A stretch of 64,000 nucleotides of DNA from Bacillus sp. T33-2. GTDB taxonomy: Bacteria > Bacillota > Bacilli > Bacillales > Cytobacillaceae. Position 1 is the stretch's first letter. Each line of letters opens with the position of its first letter. Position numbers and translations under genes: made by a program. The stretch spans positions 107,576 through 171,575 of the forward strand of contig NZ_PGVB01000016.1 of NCBI RefSeq assembly GCF_002860205.1. Reading direction: 5' to 3'. A model generated the notes under the pieces. It ran no database searches. It was not told the origin of the DNA and worked only from the letters and a program-made list of their open reading frames with translations. Below are positions 37,118 to 47,410 of this stretch, piece after piece.

Positions 37118-37963
37118 CTACATAAAAAAGTATCCAGGGTTAAATTTCTCATATTCATCTCTTCTTTGTTCAAACCCTTTTTTATCAATTACGGATACAC
37201 CTGCCACGATTGCGTTGACCAAAGAGAAAACAGGCGGGGCGGAGTCGATTGTGGATCTTGTCGACAATCCGATGGGTAATAGGACATCTGAGAATTCGGC
37301 TAGCGGAGACAATGGAGAATCAGTGATGCCAATGACAAACGCTCCCTGCTTTTTCGCAGATTCCGCCAATCCCAGGGTCATCGAAGAATACCGGTGAAAA
37401 GTAATGGCAATCAGGATGCTCCCGCTGTCCAGTTTTGATAATAAATGGTTGAAATCGTCTATGCCGGGATTGATAAGATGTGAATTTCCCTTGATGATAT
37501 TAAGTGTAAATGAAAGCCAATGGGCGATCGCAAATGAGGTCCGGATGCCAGTGACCATTATATTGTTTGAATTATAGATTTTCCTGACTGCCCTATTTAG
37601 GTCAGCTTCGTCCAAATTCTCCATAACCTCGCTGATGTTTGCCATATCCCTTCCCATACTCTGGGCAAAAAAGTTTGGCTTGTCTGCCATTCCTTCTTTG
37701 TCAGCCTGGTATTCATGCAGGCTGCTCTTTTGGAAAATAAGATAGTTTCTAACCTCGTTTTGCAGTTCGCTATACCCACTATATTCCAGTGCATAACAAA
37801 ATCTGATCACCGTGGTTTCACTCACTCCTACTTCCTGCCCAAGCTGGCTTGCGGATTTCATCGCGATTGACTGAGGATTATCGAGTACGTATTTTCCTAC
37901 CTTTTTGTTTCCTGACGACAATGAGGGATATTTGTTTTTGATTCTTTCTTGAAAATTGGCCAT
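37118..37963 (-). CDS. MurR/RpiR family transcriptional regulator
   Basis: A 281-residue RpiR-type regulator. The N-terminal helix-turn-helix (residues 15-75) contains SASQLGQEVGVSETTVIRFC; the C-terminal SIS domain contains IMVTGIRTSFAIAHWLSF and ILIAITFHRYSSMT. It is divergent to the peptide transporter/racemase operon, separated by about 305 bp, and is the likely controller of that operon. RpiR proteins often sense phosphosugars, but some control amino-acid or muropeptide genes. The ATG at 37963 follows GGGGAG. Confidence 0.9.
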   Translation of the reverse strand: MANFQERIKNKYPSLSSGNKKVGKYVLDNPQSIAMKSASQLGQEVGVSETTVIRFCYALEYSGYSELQNEVRNYLIFQKSSLHEYQADKEGMADKPNFFAQSMGRDMANISEVMENLDEADLNRAVRKIYNSNNIMVTGIRTSFAIAHWLSFTLNIIKGNSHLINPGIDDFNHLLSKLDSGSILIAITFHRYSSMTLGLAESAKKQGAFVIGITDSPLSPLAEFSDVLLPIGLSTRSTIDSAPPVFSLVNAIVAGVSVIDKKGFEQRRDEYEKFNPGYFFM

Positions 37964-38269
37964 ATGCAAAAACTCCCCTACTTTATTTGGTCTATCCTGA
38001 TTATGAAGTATGTGTTTTCTATAAAAATATCATGTTTGATGGAAATATGGCAATTCAGTCCGGTGGAATAAACGTGAATTTAATTCTATTTTTCTAAAAT
38101 AACATTGTATAAAGAGTATTGCGAAAAGACTGAATATATGATAAATTTATTGAAAGTATAAACTTCAAAAATTTAAAAAACGAAGTGTAGACTTTAGTTT
38201 TGGAAAATGATGGGTAGGTTTTTTGCAAGCCTCTCCAAAAGATGATCAATACAAAGGGGGAAATAGGAA
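37964..38269. promoter_or_regulatory. Divergent control region of the RpiR gene and the ABC-racemase operon
   Basis: About 305 bp, very AT-rich, between divergent genes. It should hold both promoters and the RpiR operator. No obvious strong palindrome stands out. AAAGGGGG precedes the + strand start. Confidence 0.5.
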
Positions 38270-39838
38270 ATGAAGAAAGTCAGCTTTTTATTCATGGCCG
38301 TATTGCTTATGTTTTCTTTAGCCGCCTGCTCGGGCGAAGAGAAAAGCAGCAGTACAAAGGAAAAAGAAAAAGAGGTTTTTGGAGGAGAACTGAAAGTTGC
38401 ATACAACGCACAGCCGCCGACCCTGGACCCCTTATTAACGACTGCTGTAGCCACAAGGGACATTCAGCGTCATGTTTTTGAAACACTCGTGACGTTTGAT
38501 CAAAATTTCGGAATTCAACCGATGCTTGCCGAGTCTTATGAGGTGAGCGAGGATGGAAAGACAATCACCTTTAAACTAAGGGAAGGAATCAAGTTCCACA
38601 ATGGTGAGGATATGGATGTAGAGGATGTTATAGCCTCCATGACAAGATGGGTAAAGGTTACTCCTCTCGGTAAGTCCTATTTTGCGGATGCCACCTTCAC
38701 CGCTGAGGGAGACAATACAGTTGTTTTACAGCTGCAGCAGCCTCTTTCCACAGCACTGGCAATGCTGGCCGACCCGGGGCAGGCAGCCGTCATAACACCT
38801 AAAGAGGTGAACGAAAGTGCAACGGAAAAAGGACTTGCAGAATTTATCGGGACAGGCCCTTATAAGTTCGTTGAATGGAAAACAGACCAGCACGTATATT
38901 TAGAAAAATTTGCTGACTATAAATCTCTTGAAACAAAAAGCAGCGGGCTCGCCGGTAAAAAAGCTGGCTACGTTGATGATATCTACTTCCAGTTTGTAAC
39001 GGACGCCTCCACCCGCCTTGCAGGGATCCAGACAGGGGAATACGATATCGCAAATGCAATTCCATTTGATAATGCAGAGCAATTGGAAGCAAGCGGGGAT
39101 GTTAAGAACCATATTGACCATAACGGCTTTAATGGAGTGGTCTTTAACAAGAAAGCTAGGTTTTTCCAGGATGTGAAGGCCCGCCAGGCTGTAAACGCGG
39201 CGCTCGATCAGGAAGAAATCCTGATGGCTTCGTTTACAAACGATAATTTTTATGAACTGGAACACGGGCTTATGATAAAAGACCAGAAGGATTGGTACAG
39301 CGACGCAGGGAAGGACCAATACAACCAAAAGGATCCGGATAAAGCGAAAAAATTGCTGAAAGAAGCGGGCTACAATAAAGAAGAAATCATTATTTTGGCC
39401 AGCAGGGATTATGAGGACCACTATAATGCTGCAGTTGTTGTCCAGCAGCAGCTTGAAAAGATTGGCATGAAGGTAAAACTTGACGTGTATGACTGGGCGA
39501 CAGTCCTTCAAAAACGTAACGATCCAAATGCCTATGATATTTTCGTAACCGGTTTCCCAACCGAACCGATTCCTGCAAAATATGTCTTTCTAGATTCAGT
39601 TACTCAATGGCCTGGCTGGACCAACAGTCCGGAAATGGATGAATTGTTGGACAAGATCAATACTGCGTCATCACAGGAAGAAGCGAAAAAATACTTTGAC
39701 GAGCTTCAGGAAGAGTTTTATAACTACCTGCCAATCATAAAATTCGGAAATAAGACGACGATCACCTCGACACGTTCCAACATAGAAGGAATGGGCTTTT
39801 TACAAGGGATTACCTTATGGAACGTCCAGAAAAAGTAA
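38270..39838 (+). CDS. ABC transporter substrate-binding lipoprotein (peptide/opine type, SBP_bac_5)
   Basis: A 522-residue family 5 binding protein. The lipoprotein signal ends in LAAC with the lipidated Cys at residue 20. The mature part has AYNAQPPTLDPLLTTA, RHVFETLVTFD, ITFKLREGIKFHNGEDM and GTGPYKFVEW, the usual order for Dpp/Opp/nickel-type receptors. It catches short peptides or amino-acid derivatives for the permeases and ATPases that follow. AAAGGGGG precedes the ATG. First gene of a nine-gene operon. Confidence 0.93.
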   Translation: MKKVSFLFMAVLLMFSLAACSGEEKSSSTKEKEKEVFGGELKVAYNAQPPTLDPLLTTAVATRDIQRHVFETLVTFDQNFGIQPMLAESYEVSEDGKTITFKLREGIKFHNGEDMDVEDVIASMTRWVKVTPLGKSYFADATFTAEGDNTVVLQLQQPLSTALAMLADPGQAAVITPKEVNESATEKGLAEFIGTGPYKFVEWKTDQHVYLEKFADYKSLETKSSGLAGKKAGYVDDIYFQFVTDASTRLAGIQTGEYDIANAIPFDNAEQLEASGDVKNHIDHNGFNGVVFNKKARFFQDVKARQAVNAALDQEEILMASFTNDNFYELEHGLMIKDQKDWYSDAGKDQYNQKDPDKAKKLLKEAGYNKEEIIILASRDYEDHYNAAVVVQQQLEKIGMKVKLDVYDWATVLQKRNDPNAYDIFVTGFPTEPIPAKYVFLDSVTQWPGWTNSPEMDELLDKINTASSQEEAKKYFDELQEEFYNYLPIIKFGNKTTITSTRSNIEGMGFLQGITLWNVQKK

Positions 39839-39866
39839 CTAGATAGCAGAGGGAGAGGAGTTACCT

Positions 39867-40817
39867 TTGAAAGGATATATTTTAAAACGGTTATTATCCC
39901 TTATACCTGTTCTTTTCGTAGTAGCCGTTGTTGTTTTTCTCATTATCCATATTACACCTGGTGATCCGGCGGCTGTCATGCTGGGTCCGGATGCAAGTCC
40001 GCGTGAGGTAGCCGAGCTTCGTGAGGAACTCGGCCTCAACCTCCCTCTTTACCAACAATTTACGGATTGGCTCGCTGGTATCGTAAAGGGCGATTTTGGG
40101 TGGTCCATTTTTATGAAAGAACCTGTACTTCATTCGTTCTTTTCTCATTTGGGCCCGACGTTATCGTTAGCCATCTTTGCCCAATTGCTCGCCATTTTAC
40201 TTGCAATTCCACTCGGAGTCATAGCTGCCAGAAAGAGAGGCAGTATAGTGGACCAGTCATTCATGGGAATATCGCTTATAGGGATTTCTGTTCCAAGCTT
40301 TCTGCTTGGGCTGTTGTTGATTTTATTGTTCGCTGTCCAGCTCAGGTGGCTGCCTGTTGCAGGTTACAGGCCTCTGAGCGAAGGATTGTTCCAGCACTTG
40401 CGCTATCTGATCTTGCCGGCAATTGCCCTCGGTGCGATGCAGGCTGCCCTTATCGCCAGGATGACAAGGTCATCCATGCTGGATATATTAAATGCGAATT
40501 TTATCAAAACTGCCCGTTCCAAAGGTGTGAAAGAAAGTATTATTGTGTATAAGCATGCGCTGCGGAATGCCTTCATCCCAATCCTGACTGTGATTGGACA
40601 GACCTTCGGCACGTTGGTTGCAGGCGCTGCAGTCGTTGAAACCGTGTTTAATATTCCCGGGATTGGCCAGTTGATTATTAATTCTGTTGAACGCCGGGAT
40701 TTTGCTGTCATCCAGGGTACGATCATGCTTGTGGCGATAAGTTATGTATTAATCAATCTTGTGGTCGATTTATTATACGGCGTCATCGATCCGCGAGTCC
40801 GTCTTAACCGCAAATAG
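39867..40817 (+). CDS. Peptide-type ABC transporter permease (DppB type)
   Basis: A 316-residue permease with six transmembrane helices. MKGYILKRLLSLIPVLFVVAV and HITPGDPAAVMLG are typical of DppB/OppB; the EAA loop region reads FIKTARSKGVKESIIVYKHALRNAFIPIL. It forms the channel with the next protein. Confidence 0.93.
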   Translation: MKGYILKRLLSLIPVLFVVAVVVFLIIHITPGDPAAVMLGPDASPREVAELREELGLNLPLYQQFTDWLAGIVKGDFGWSIFMKEPVLHSFFSHLGPTLSLAIFAQLLAILLAIPLGVIAARKRGSIVDQSFMGISLIGISVPSFLLGLLLILLFAVQLRWLPVAGYRPLSEGLFQHLRYLILPAIALGAMQAALIARMTRSSMLDILNANFIKTARSKGVKESIIVYKHALRNAFIPILTVIGQTFGTLVAGAAVVETVFNIPGIGQLIINSVERRDFAVIQGTIMLVAISYVLINLVVDLLYGVIDPRVRLNRK

Positions 40818-40834
40818 AAAGGAGGCGCTCTTTT

Positions 40835-41734
40835 ATGCAAGCATCCGTTACAAGAGAAGTTGAAATATCAAATGTTAAAAACCATATAAAAAAAGAACGC
40901 AGACAATTGCTGCTAAGGCGTTTCCTTTCAAATAAACTTGCTGTCACCGGGAGCATCATTATTGCGGCTGTGATTTTGTTTACCATTCTAGGCCCGCTTT
41001 TAGCTTCCCAAAGTCCCTACGAGCTGGCGGCAAAAGAACGTCTTCAGGCTCCCAGCGGTGAACATGTTTTCGGAACCGATAATTATGGACGTGATTTATT
41101 CAGCCGGGTTGCCCATGGGGCGAAAGTATCGATCGGGGTAGGATTTTCGGTGGCCTTGATCACTTCTTTGGTGGGAATGCTGATTGGGCTTTATGCAGCA
41201 TACAATCGCGTCCTCGACAATGTCCTGATGAGAATTTGTGATGGTTTGATGGCGTTTCCGGCCATTTTGCTGGCGATCGCCATTATGGCCGCCATCGGGC
41301 CGAGGACGGAGAACGTCATAATCGCATTAGCGTTTGTCTTTACACCTTATGTTGCCCGGACCGTCCGTTCTTCCGCACTCGTTATTAAGGAACAGACGTA
41401 CATTGAGGCATTAAGGGCCCAAGGTGCCAGTTCTGCAAGAATCATATGGCTGAACATCGCTCCCAATGTGATTTCACCATTGGTCGTCCAGGCCACTTTC
41501 ATTTTTGCCGATTCCATCATCGTCGAGGCGGCATTAAGCTTCCTCGGAGCAGGAATACCGGCACCGGCGCCAAGCTGGGGGAACCTATTGTATGATGGCA
41601 AAATGGTCATTTTTAATGCATGGTGGATGACAATTTTCCCTGGCATTGCAATCATGCTGACCGTTTTTGGCCTTAACCTGTTCGGGGACGGCATTCGTGA
41701 TTTATTAGACCCTCATAATAACAAAGCAAAATAA
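40835..41734 (+). CDS. Peptide-type ABC transporter permease (DppC type)
   Basis: A 299-residue DppC/OppC-type permease. After a cytoplasmic N-terminus come six helices; HVFGTDNYGRDLFSRVAHGAKVS is the family signature, and YIEALRAQGASSARIIWLNIAPNV is the EAA loop. GAAAGGAGG precedes the ATG. Confidence 0.93.
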   Translation: MQASVTREVEISNVKNHIKKERRQLLLRRFLSNKLAVTGSIIIAAVILFTILGPLLASQSPYELAAKERLQAPSGEHVFGTDNYGRDLFSRVAHGAKVSIGVGFSVALITSLVGMLIGLYAAYNRVLDNVLMRICDGLMAFPAILLAIAIMAAIGPRTENVIIALAFVFTPYVARTVRSSALVIKEQTYIEALRAQGASSARIIWLNIAPNVISPLVVQATFIFADSIIVEAALSFLGAGIPAPAPSWGNLLYDGKMVIFNAWWMTIFPGIAIMLTVFGLNLFGDGIRDLLDPHNNKAK

Positions 41735-41761
41735 TTACATATGCAGAGGAGGGGAGCAGCA

Positions 41762-42775
41762 ATGGAAAGCAAACTTCTGGAAGTGAAAAATTTAAAAACG
41801 CATTTTAAAACGGAACGGGGTTCCGTCACAGCGGTGGACGGAGTCAGCTTTTCGGTCCATGCAGGAGAAACTGTTGGCGTTGTTGGTGAGTCAGGGTGTG
41901 GGAAGAGTGTAACCGCAGAGTCCATCCTCCGCCTGCTTGATGAAAAATCAACGAAATATGAAGGGGAAATCCTCTATCAGGAAAAGAATTTGCTAAACTA
42001 TTCGATCACCAAGATGCAGGATATAAGAGGAAATGATATCTCGATGATTTTCCAGGATCCGATGAGCTCGTTAAACCCTGTTTACACCGTAGGAAACCAG
42101 ATTGTAGAGGCCATTCTTCTCCACCAAAAAGTCAGCAAACGAGAGGCATACGAAAAAGCGGTCGAGATGCTGCGGTTAACTGGAATACCTTCACCTGAAA
42201 AGAGGGTCAATGAATATCCGCACGAGCTGTCCGGCGGGATGAGGCAGCGGGTGATGATCGCCATGGCTCTTTCCTGTAAGCCTAAGCTCCTTATTGCCGA
42301 TGAGCCGACGACCGCTCTTGATGTTACAACACAAGCCCAAATTCTCGATTTGATCAATGATTTGAAAGAGGAATTCAACATGGGCACAGTGATGATTACT
42401 CACGATTTGGGTGTTGTGGCGGAAGTGTGCTCAAGGGTCGTTGTGATGTATTTAGGCCAGGTCATTGAAGAAAGTAATGTCCAATCACTGTTTAAGACAC
42501 CATACCATCCCTATACACAGGGCCTGCTAAAATCAATTCCGCAAATGACAGGGGACCGTTCGGAAAAGCTCCATGTCATTGAAGGCAAAGTTCCTACCCT
42601 CCATCAAGTGCCGAAAGGATGCCGATTTGCACCGCGCTGCGCCTTCGCTACTGATTTGTGCAGAGAAGAGATGCCTGAGCTGACACAGGAGGAAGATGGC
42701 CGGAAAGTCAGGTGCTGGCATTACAAGGAAATACTGAAGGCTGGGGAGGATCAATATGTCAGTGCTGCTGAATGA
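41762..42775 (+). CDS. Peptide-type ABC transporter ATP-binding protein (DppD type)
   Basis: A 337-residue ATPase. Walker A is GESGCGKS, the signature motif ELSGGMRQRV, Walker B LLIADEPTTALD. The C-terminal oligopeptide/dipeptide extension with a cysteine cluster (GCRFAPRCAFATDLC) matches the Fe-S-like motif of DppD/OppD. The ATG at 41762 follows AGAGGAGGGG. It overlaps the next ATPase gene by 20 nt. Confidence 0.93.
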   Translation: MESKLLEVKNLKTHFKTERGSVTAVDGVSFSVHAGETVGVVGESGCGKSVTAESILRLLDEKSTKYEGEILYQEKNLLNYSITKMQDIRGNDISMIFQDPMSSLNPVYTVGNQIVEAILLHQKVSKREAYEKAVEMLRLTGIPSPEKRVNEYPHELSGGMRQRVMIAMALSCKPKLLIADEPTTALDVTTQAQILDLINDLKEEFNMGTVMITHDLGVVAEVCSRVVVMYLGQVIEESNVQSLFKTPYHPYTQGLLKSIPQMTGDRSEKLHVIEGKVPTLHQVPKGCRFAPRCAFATDLCREEMPELTQEEDGRKVRCWHYKEILKAGEDQYVSAAE

Positions 42776-43742
42776 ACAAGATAAGCCTCTCCTGGAGGTA
42801 AAGAACCTTAAGAAATATTTCCCTATAACAAATTCACTTGGGAAAGTCACAGGACAGGTAAAAGCGGTAAATGATGTTTCTTTTAACTTGTATGAGGGTG
42901 AGACCTATGGCCTCGTCGGTGAATCAGGGTGCGGGAAAAGCACCACTGGCAGAACGGTGCTGCGCCTGGTCGAGCCGACAGAGGGAGAAACCGTTTACAA
43001 GGGCCAGAATATTTATAGCCTAAAGGGACGGGAGCTTTTAAATATGCGCAGGGAACTGCAAATGGTTTTTCAGGATCCGTATTCCTCTTTGAACCCTAGA
43101 AAACGGATTGGGCATATTTTAGAAGAAACACTGAAAATCCACAATATCGGCACAAAGCAGGAACGGATGGACCGCGTGATGGATATGTTAAATCGAGTGG
43201 GCTTTCAGTCGGAGCAGTATTATCGATATCCCCACGAATTTTCCGGAGGGCAGAGACAACGGATCGGGCTGGCCAGAGCATTGATGGTCAATCCAAGCCT
43301 GATTATCTGTGATGAACCGGTATCCGCTCTCGATGTTTCGATCCAGTCGCAGGTTTTGAACCTGTTGGAAGAAATCCAGGATGAATTTAAGCTTGCCTAT
43401 CTGTTTGTTTCTCATGATTTGAGTGTTGTCCGCCATATATCGGACCGGATTGGTGTCATGTATCTGGGCCGCATGGTAGAAGAGGGGCCGACAGACGAAC
43501 TCTTTGCCAACCCGCTTCATCCTTATACGAAAGCATTATTATCGGCAGTGCCTGTAGCGGATCCAGCGGTGAAAAGGGAGAAGATCAAGCTGAAAGGCGA
43601 GGTGCCTTCGCCCATCAATCCGCCAGCCGGATGTGTTTTTCATACTAGATGCCCTTTTGCAATTGACATTTGCAAGCAGGAAGTTCCAGTCATGAAAATG
43701 AACGCTGCCAATCATTCTGTCGCTTGCCATCTTTTTGAATGA
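42756..43742 (+). CDS. Peptide-type ABC transporter ATP-binding protein (DppF type)
   Basis: A 328-residue ATPase pairing with DppD. Walker A GESGCGKST, signature EFSGGQRQRIG, Walker B LIICDEPVSALD, and the C-terminal cysteine segment GCVFHTRCPFAIDIC. GGGGAGG precedes the ATG inside the upstream gene. With its partner it powers uptake. Confidence 0.93.
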   Translation: MSVLLNEQDKPLLEVKNLKKYFPITNSLGKVTGQVKAVNDVSFNLYEGETYGLVGESGCGKSTTGRTVLRLVEPTEGETVYKGQNIYSLKGRELLNMRRELQMVFQDPYSSLNPRKRIGHILEETLKIHNIGTKQERMDRVMDMLNRVGFQSEQYYRYPHEFSGGQRQRIGLARALMVNPSLIICDEPVSALDVSIQSQVLNLLEEIQDEFKLAYLFVSHDLSVVRHISDRIGVMYLGRMVEEGPTDELFANPLHPYTKALLSAVPVADPAVKREKIKLKGEVPSPINPPAGCVFHTRCPFAIDICKQEVPVMKMNAANHSVACHLFE

Positions 43743-43755
43743 GAGAAGGATCAAA

Positions 43756-44871
43756 ATGAGAATTGATAAAGTTGTCATCAGAAGGTTGAAAATGGATTTG
43801 AAATTTCCGTTTCAAACGAGTTTCGGGACTCAGACAGACCGGGAATTCCTTATCACCGAAGTGTATGATGGAAATCATGTGGGCTATGGTGAATGCGTAG
43901 TGAACTCCAATCCCTTTTATAATGAAGAAACGGTCGAGACCGCCTCTCACATATTAAAGGATTTCCTAGTCCCATTTCTTTTTCAAAAGGAAGAGATTGC
44001 ACATCCGGATGAAGTGAATGAACTGTTTAAACAGGTCCGGCGAAATAATATGGCTAAATCAGCATTGGAAGGTGCTGTGTGGGATTTATATGCGAAGAAG
44101 CAGGGAAAGACACTGGCTGAAGCAATAGGTGGGGCGAAACAGTCTATCCCGGTAGGTGTCAGCATCGGAATCCAGGAAACAAAGGAAGCGTTAATTGAGA
44201 AGGTTGGAAATTATCTTGACCAGGGCTTCCAAAAAATAAAGATAAAAATTAAGCCGGGCAAAGATATCGAAATGCTCAAGGCGGTCAGATATACATTTGG
44301 GGATATTCCAATGATGGCGGACGCTAATTCCGCATATACATTGAATGACATTGAACTTTTTAAAGAGATCGACAGCCTGGGGTTGATTATGGTGGAACAA
44401 CCGCTCGCACATGATGATATTATTGACCATGCCAAGCTGCAGGCTGCCATCAAGACTCCTGTTTGTCTTGATGAAAGCATTCATTCAGCCGAAGATGCAA
44501 GAAAAGCAATCGAGCTTGGCAGCTGCAAAATTATAAATATCAAGATTGGCCGTGTCGGCGGAATTTCTGAAGCGATCAAAATTCATGATCTGTGCAAAGA
44601 GCACGATATACCTGTATGGTGTGGCGGAATGCTTGAGTCCGGAATAGGAAGGGCCCACAATCTTGCCATTACAAGCCTTGACAATTTTACAATCCCCGGA
44701 GATACAGCTCCATCAGCACGCTATTGGAACGAGGATGTCATCGAACCGGAGATTGTGATGGATGCTGGTGGTAATATCCAACTATCCAAGGCCCCCGGAA
44801 TTGGGTACAAGATCAACAGGAAGGCATTAGAAAAATATACGATAGGTACAGCAATGTTTACTAAAAATTAA
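43756..44871 (+). CDS. N-succinylamino acid racemase / o-succinylbenzoate synthase-like enzyme, copy 1
   Basis: A 371-residue enolase-superfamily enzyme of the MLE group. The K-x-K catalytic lysine lies in KIKIKIKPG; metal ligands are in [14 protein letters not shown] and CLDESI; the second catalytic Lys is in [10 protein letters not shown]. The C-terminal GGMLESGIGRAHN and IPGDTAPSARYW are typical of the NSAR/OSBS subgroup, not of Ala-Glu epimerases. It should interconvert D- and L-N-acyl amino acids. No menaquinone genes are near, so a menC role is unlikely. It is about 60-65% identical by eye to the copy at 46082. The ATG at 43756 follows AGAGAAGGA. Confidence 0.88.
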   Translation: MRIDKVVIRRLKMDLKFPFQTSFGTQTDREFLITEVYDGNHVGYGECVVNSNPFYNEETVETASHILKDFLVPFLFQKEEIAHPDEVNELFKQVRRNNMAKSALEGAVWDLYAKKQGKTLAEAIGGAKQSIPVGVSIGIQETKEALIEKVGNYLDQGFQKIKIKIKPGKDIEMLKAVRYTFGDIPMMADANSAYTLNDIELFKEIDSLGLIMVEQPLAHDDIIDHAKLQAAIKTPVCLDESIHSAEDARKAIELGSCKIINIKIGRVGGISEAIKIHDLCKEHDIPVWCGGMLESGIGRAHNLAITSLDNFTIPGDTAPSARYWNEDVIEPEIVMDAGGNIQLSKAPGIGYKINRKALEKYTIGTAMFTKN

Positions 44872-44892
44872 ACTGGCTGAAGGAGGAGTAAC

Positions 44893-46041
44893 ATGTTGGG
44901 AACACTCGAGGTTAAGGACCTTAAAAGCCAGATATTTACTATTTTTAACCACTTGCATAATAATCCTGAGGTAAGCTGGAAGGAATATGAGACAACCCGA
45001 TATATTACTGGATTACTTGAAGAGCTGGGAGTTAAGTTCGAGACTTTTGAGGATTGTACCGGTGTTGTGGCCGAAATGGGAGAGGGCCCTTTCACAGTGG
45101 GCTTGCGGGCCGACATGGATGCGCTCTGGCAGGAAGTGGATGGAGCCTGGAAGGCAAACCATTCATGCGGTCATGATGCCCACATGACCCTGGCATTAGG
45201 AGTTATTCTGTCGTTGAAAAAAATGAATGTAAAACTCCCGGGTAAAGTGAAATTCATTTTTCAGCCAGCAGAAGAAAAAGCCAATGGTGCTTTAAAAATG
45301 CTGGAGAAAAAAGTAATCGATGACATCGATTATTTATACGGCGTCCATGTACGGCCAGACCAGGAGGTTCCGCATGGCAAAGCTGCGCCTGCTATTGTCC
45401 ACGGAGCGGGTAAATTTATTACTGGGAAAATCATCGGTGACGACCTGCATGGCGGCCGTCCGCATCTGGGAGCAAATGCGATAGAGGTTGGCTCTGCAAT
45501 CGTCCAGGAAATCAAGGGAATCCGGCTTGATCCTCAAATTCCTTATTCGGTTAAAATGACCCGGTTCACAGCCGGAGGGGACAATGATAATATCATCCCT
45601 GGCTCTGCCGAGTTTGCGATCGATATGCGCGCACAAACCAACCAGGCAATGAGGCAGCTGGCAGCAAAAGTTGAAAAAATCATCGAAACGATCTCAGCCT
45701 TGTATCAAGTAAGAATTGATTTTACATATGCAGGGAATGCAGTAGCCGCCGAAGTGAATGAAGAAGCCCAATCGATCATGGCCGAAGCTATCCAGATTGT
45801 ATTGGGTAAAGATCACTTATTCCCGCCAAGTGTTACATCTGGCTGTGAGGATTTCCACTTTTACAATGTACAAAGACCGGAAGTAAAAGCAACCATGCTT
45901 GGATTGGGATGCGGACTGGCCCCGGGCCTCCACCATCCGAAAATGACATTTGACCGTGACGCTTTAATCACGGGAACAGAAATTTTAACCAGGGCGATTC
46001 TTACTACTTTTGAAAAGAATGGGCTCAAGGTAGAATATTAA
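44893..46041 (+). CDS. M20 family N-acyl-amino acid amidohydrolase
   Basis: A 382-residue M20D metallohydrolase related to hippurate and N-acyl-L-amino-acid hydrolases. [19 protein letters not shown] and [10 protein letters not shown] carry the metal and catalytic residues; FHFYN and [15 protein letters not shown] lie near the end. Between two N-acyl-amino-acid racemases its natural job would be to free L-amino acids after the racemase has converted the D form. AAGGAGGAG precedes the ATG. Confidence 0.88.
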   Translation: MLGTLEVKDLKSQIFTIFNHLHNNPEVSWKEYETTRYITGLLEELGVKFETFEDCTGVVAEMGEGPFTVGLRADMDALWQEVDGAWKANHSCGHDAHMTLALGVILSLKKMNVKLPGKVKFIFQPAEEKANGALKMLEKKVIDDIDYLYGVHVRPDQEVPHGKAAPAIVHGAGKFITGKIIGDDLHGGRPHLGANAIEVGSAIVQEIKGIRLDPQIPYSVKMTRFTAGGDNDNIIPGSAEFAIDMRAQTNQAMRQLAAKVEKIIETISALYQVRIDFTYAGNAVAAEVNEEAQSIMAEAIQIVLGKDHLFPPSVTSGCEDFHFYNVQRPEVKATMLGLGCGLAPGLHHPKMTFDRDALITGTEILTRAILTTFEKNGLKVEY

Positions 46042-46081
46042 AGTTGCAGTCGAAAACATATTCCACAGGGAGGAACGACCG

Positions 46082-47248
46082 ATGAAAATAGAAAAGGTCA
46101 AGCTTGAACGTTTAAAAATGCCGCTTCTTGCACCATTCCAAACAAGCTTTGGGATTGAAACAGAAAAAGAATTTATTCTGGTGAGTGTGTATGGAGATGG
46201 ACATGTTGGCTTTGCAGAGAGTGTCGCCATGGATACACCAGTATATAATGAAGAAACAAGCGATACGGTATGGCATATAGCTGAACAAGTTATCATTCCA
46301 AAATTGCTTGAAACAGAGCTTGATACTCCTGAGGATTTTTCAAAATTATTCTCCTGGATCCGCCGAAACAATATGGCCAAATCAGCAATCGAAAGTGCCA
46401 TTTGGGATCTATATGCGAAACAACAGGGAATCTCGCTTTCCCAGGCACTGGGCGGCGAAAAAGAAGAAATCGAGGTCGGAGTCAGTATCGGGATCGAGCC
46501 AACTGTTGAAGGCTTGCTTCAGAAAGTTGAAGGGTATTTAGAGCAAGGGTATAAAAAGATTAAAGTTAAAATCAAGCCGGGTGTTGACGTCGAAAGGGTG
46601 AAAGCTATCCGTGAAAAGTTCGGATATGATATCCCGCTTATGGCAGATGCAAACTCGGCGTACACACTGGACGACATTGAAATACTTAAGCAATTGGACC
46701 AATATGGCCTTATGATGATTGAACAGCCGCTTGCTCACGATGATATAGTGGATCATGCCAAGCTTCAACGAGAACTGCAAACCCCAATCTGCCTGGATGA
46801 AAGCATCCATTCAGTTGAGGATGCCAGAAAAGCCATTGAGTTGGGAAGCTGCAAAATCATCAACATCAAAATTGGCCGTGTAGGCGGGCTTGCTGAAGCG
46901 AAGAAGATTCACGACCTTTGCGAAGCACACGGTATTCCAGTCTGGTGCGGTGGAATGCTCGAAGCAGGTGTTGGCCGAGCCCATAATATCGCCATTGCGT
47001 CACTATCAAACTTTATCATTCCTGGCGATACATCTGCCTCCAAAAAATACTGGGCCGAAGATATCATTGAGCCAGAAGTCACCTTAAGCAAGCCAGGGAT
47101 CGTCACAGTGCCAAAAGGTCCGGGAATCGGATTTAATGTTGTCCAGGAAAAGGTTGATAAATATCTATTAAGCTCAAAAACTTACAGAAGAGTGGAAAAC
47201 AATACAGAAGAGTTGGATACTACAACCCCGGCATTGTCTGTGAATTGA
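46082..47248 (+). CDS. N-succinylamino acid racemase / o-succinylbenzoate synthase-like enzyme, copy 2
   Basis: A 388-residue paralogue of the enzyme at 43756. The same catalytic and metal segments are intact: [64 protein letters not shown]. It has an extra tail of about 17 residues. Two complete copies in one operon suggest different substrate ranges rather than simple redundancy. GGGAGG precedes the ATG. Last enzyme of the operon; no clear terminator follows directly. Confidence 0.88.
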   Translation: MKIEKVKLERLKMPLLAPFQTSFGIETEKEFILVSVYGDGHVGFAESVAMDTPVYNEETSDTVWHIAEQVIIPKLLETELDTPEDFSKLFSWIRRNNMAKSAIESAIWDLYAKQQGISLSQALGGEKEEIEVGVSIGIEPTVEGLLQKVEGYLEQGYKKIKVKIKPGVDVERVKAIREKFGYDIPLMADANSAYTLDDIEILKQLDQYGLMMIEQPLAHDDIVDHAKLQRELQTPICLDESIHSVEDARKAIELGSCKIINIKIGRVGGLAEAKKIHDLCEAHGIPVWCGGMLEAGVGRAHNIAIASLSNFIIPGDTSASKKYWAEDIIEPEVTLSKPGIVTVPKGPGIGFNVVQEKVDKYLLSSKTYRRVENNTEELDTTTPALSVN

Positions 47249-47410
47249 CAGTCGCAGAGCTATCTGCAATCTCGCAAAGCGGATTGTATAAATATCTTTT
47301 TTTATCAGTGGGGACCATTGCCATATTGGCTTTGGTTCTTTTTTCTGGAGTTTTTTCAATGAAACCGGATAAAACTAATGAGAAGTGTTGGAATAATGGG
47401 AGTTGATTTT

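Noticed and set aside
43756..47248. Annotating the two enolase-superfamily enzymes as menC or as L-Ala-D/L-Glu epimerases
   Set aside because: No menaquinone genes nearby, and the C-terminal GGMLE(S/A)G(I/V)GRAHN and IPGDT segments fit NSAR/OSBS better than dipeptide epimerases; exact substrate is left open.
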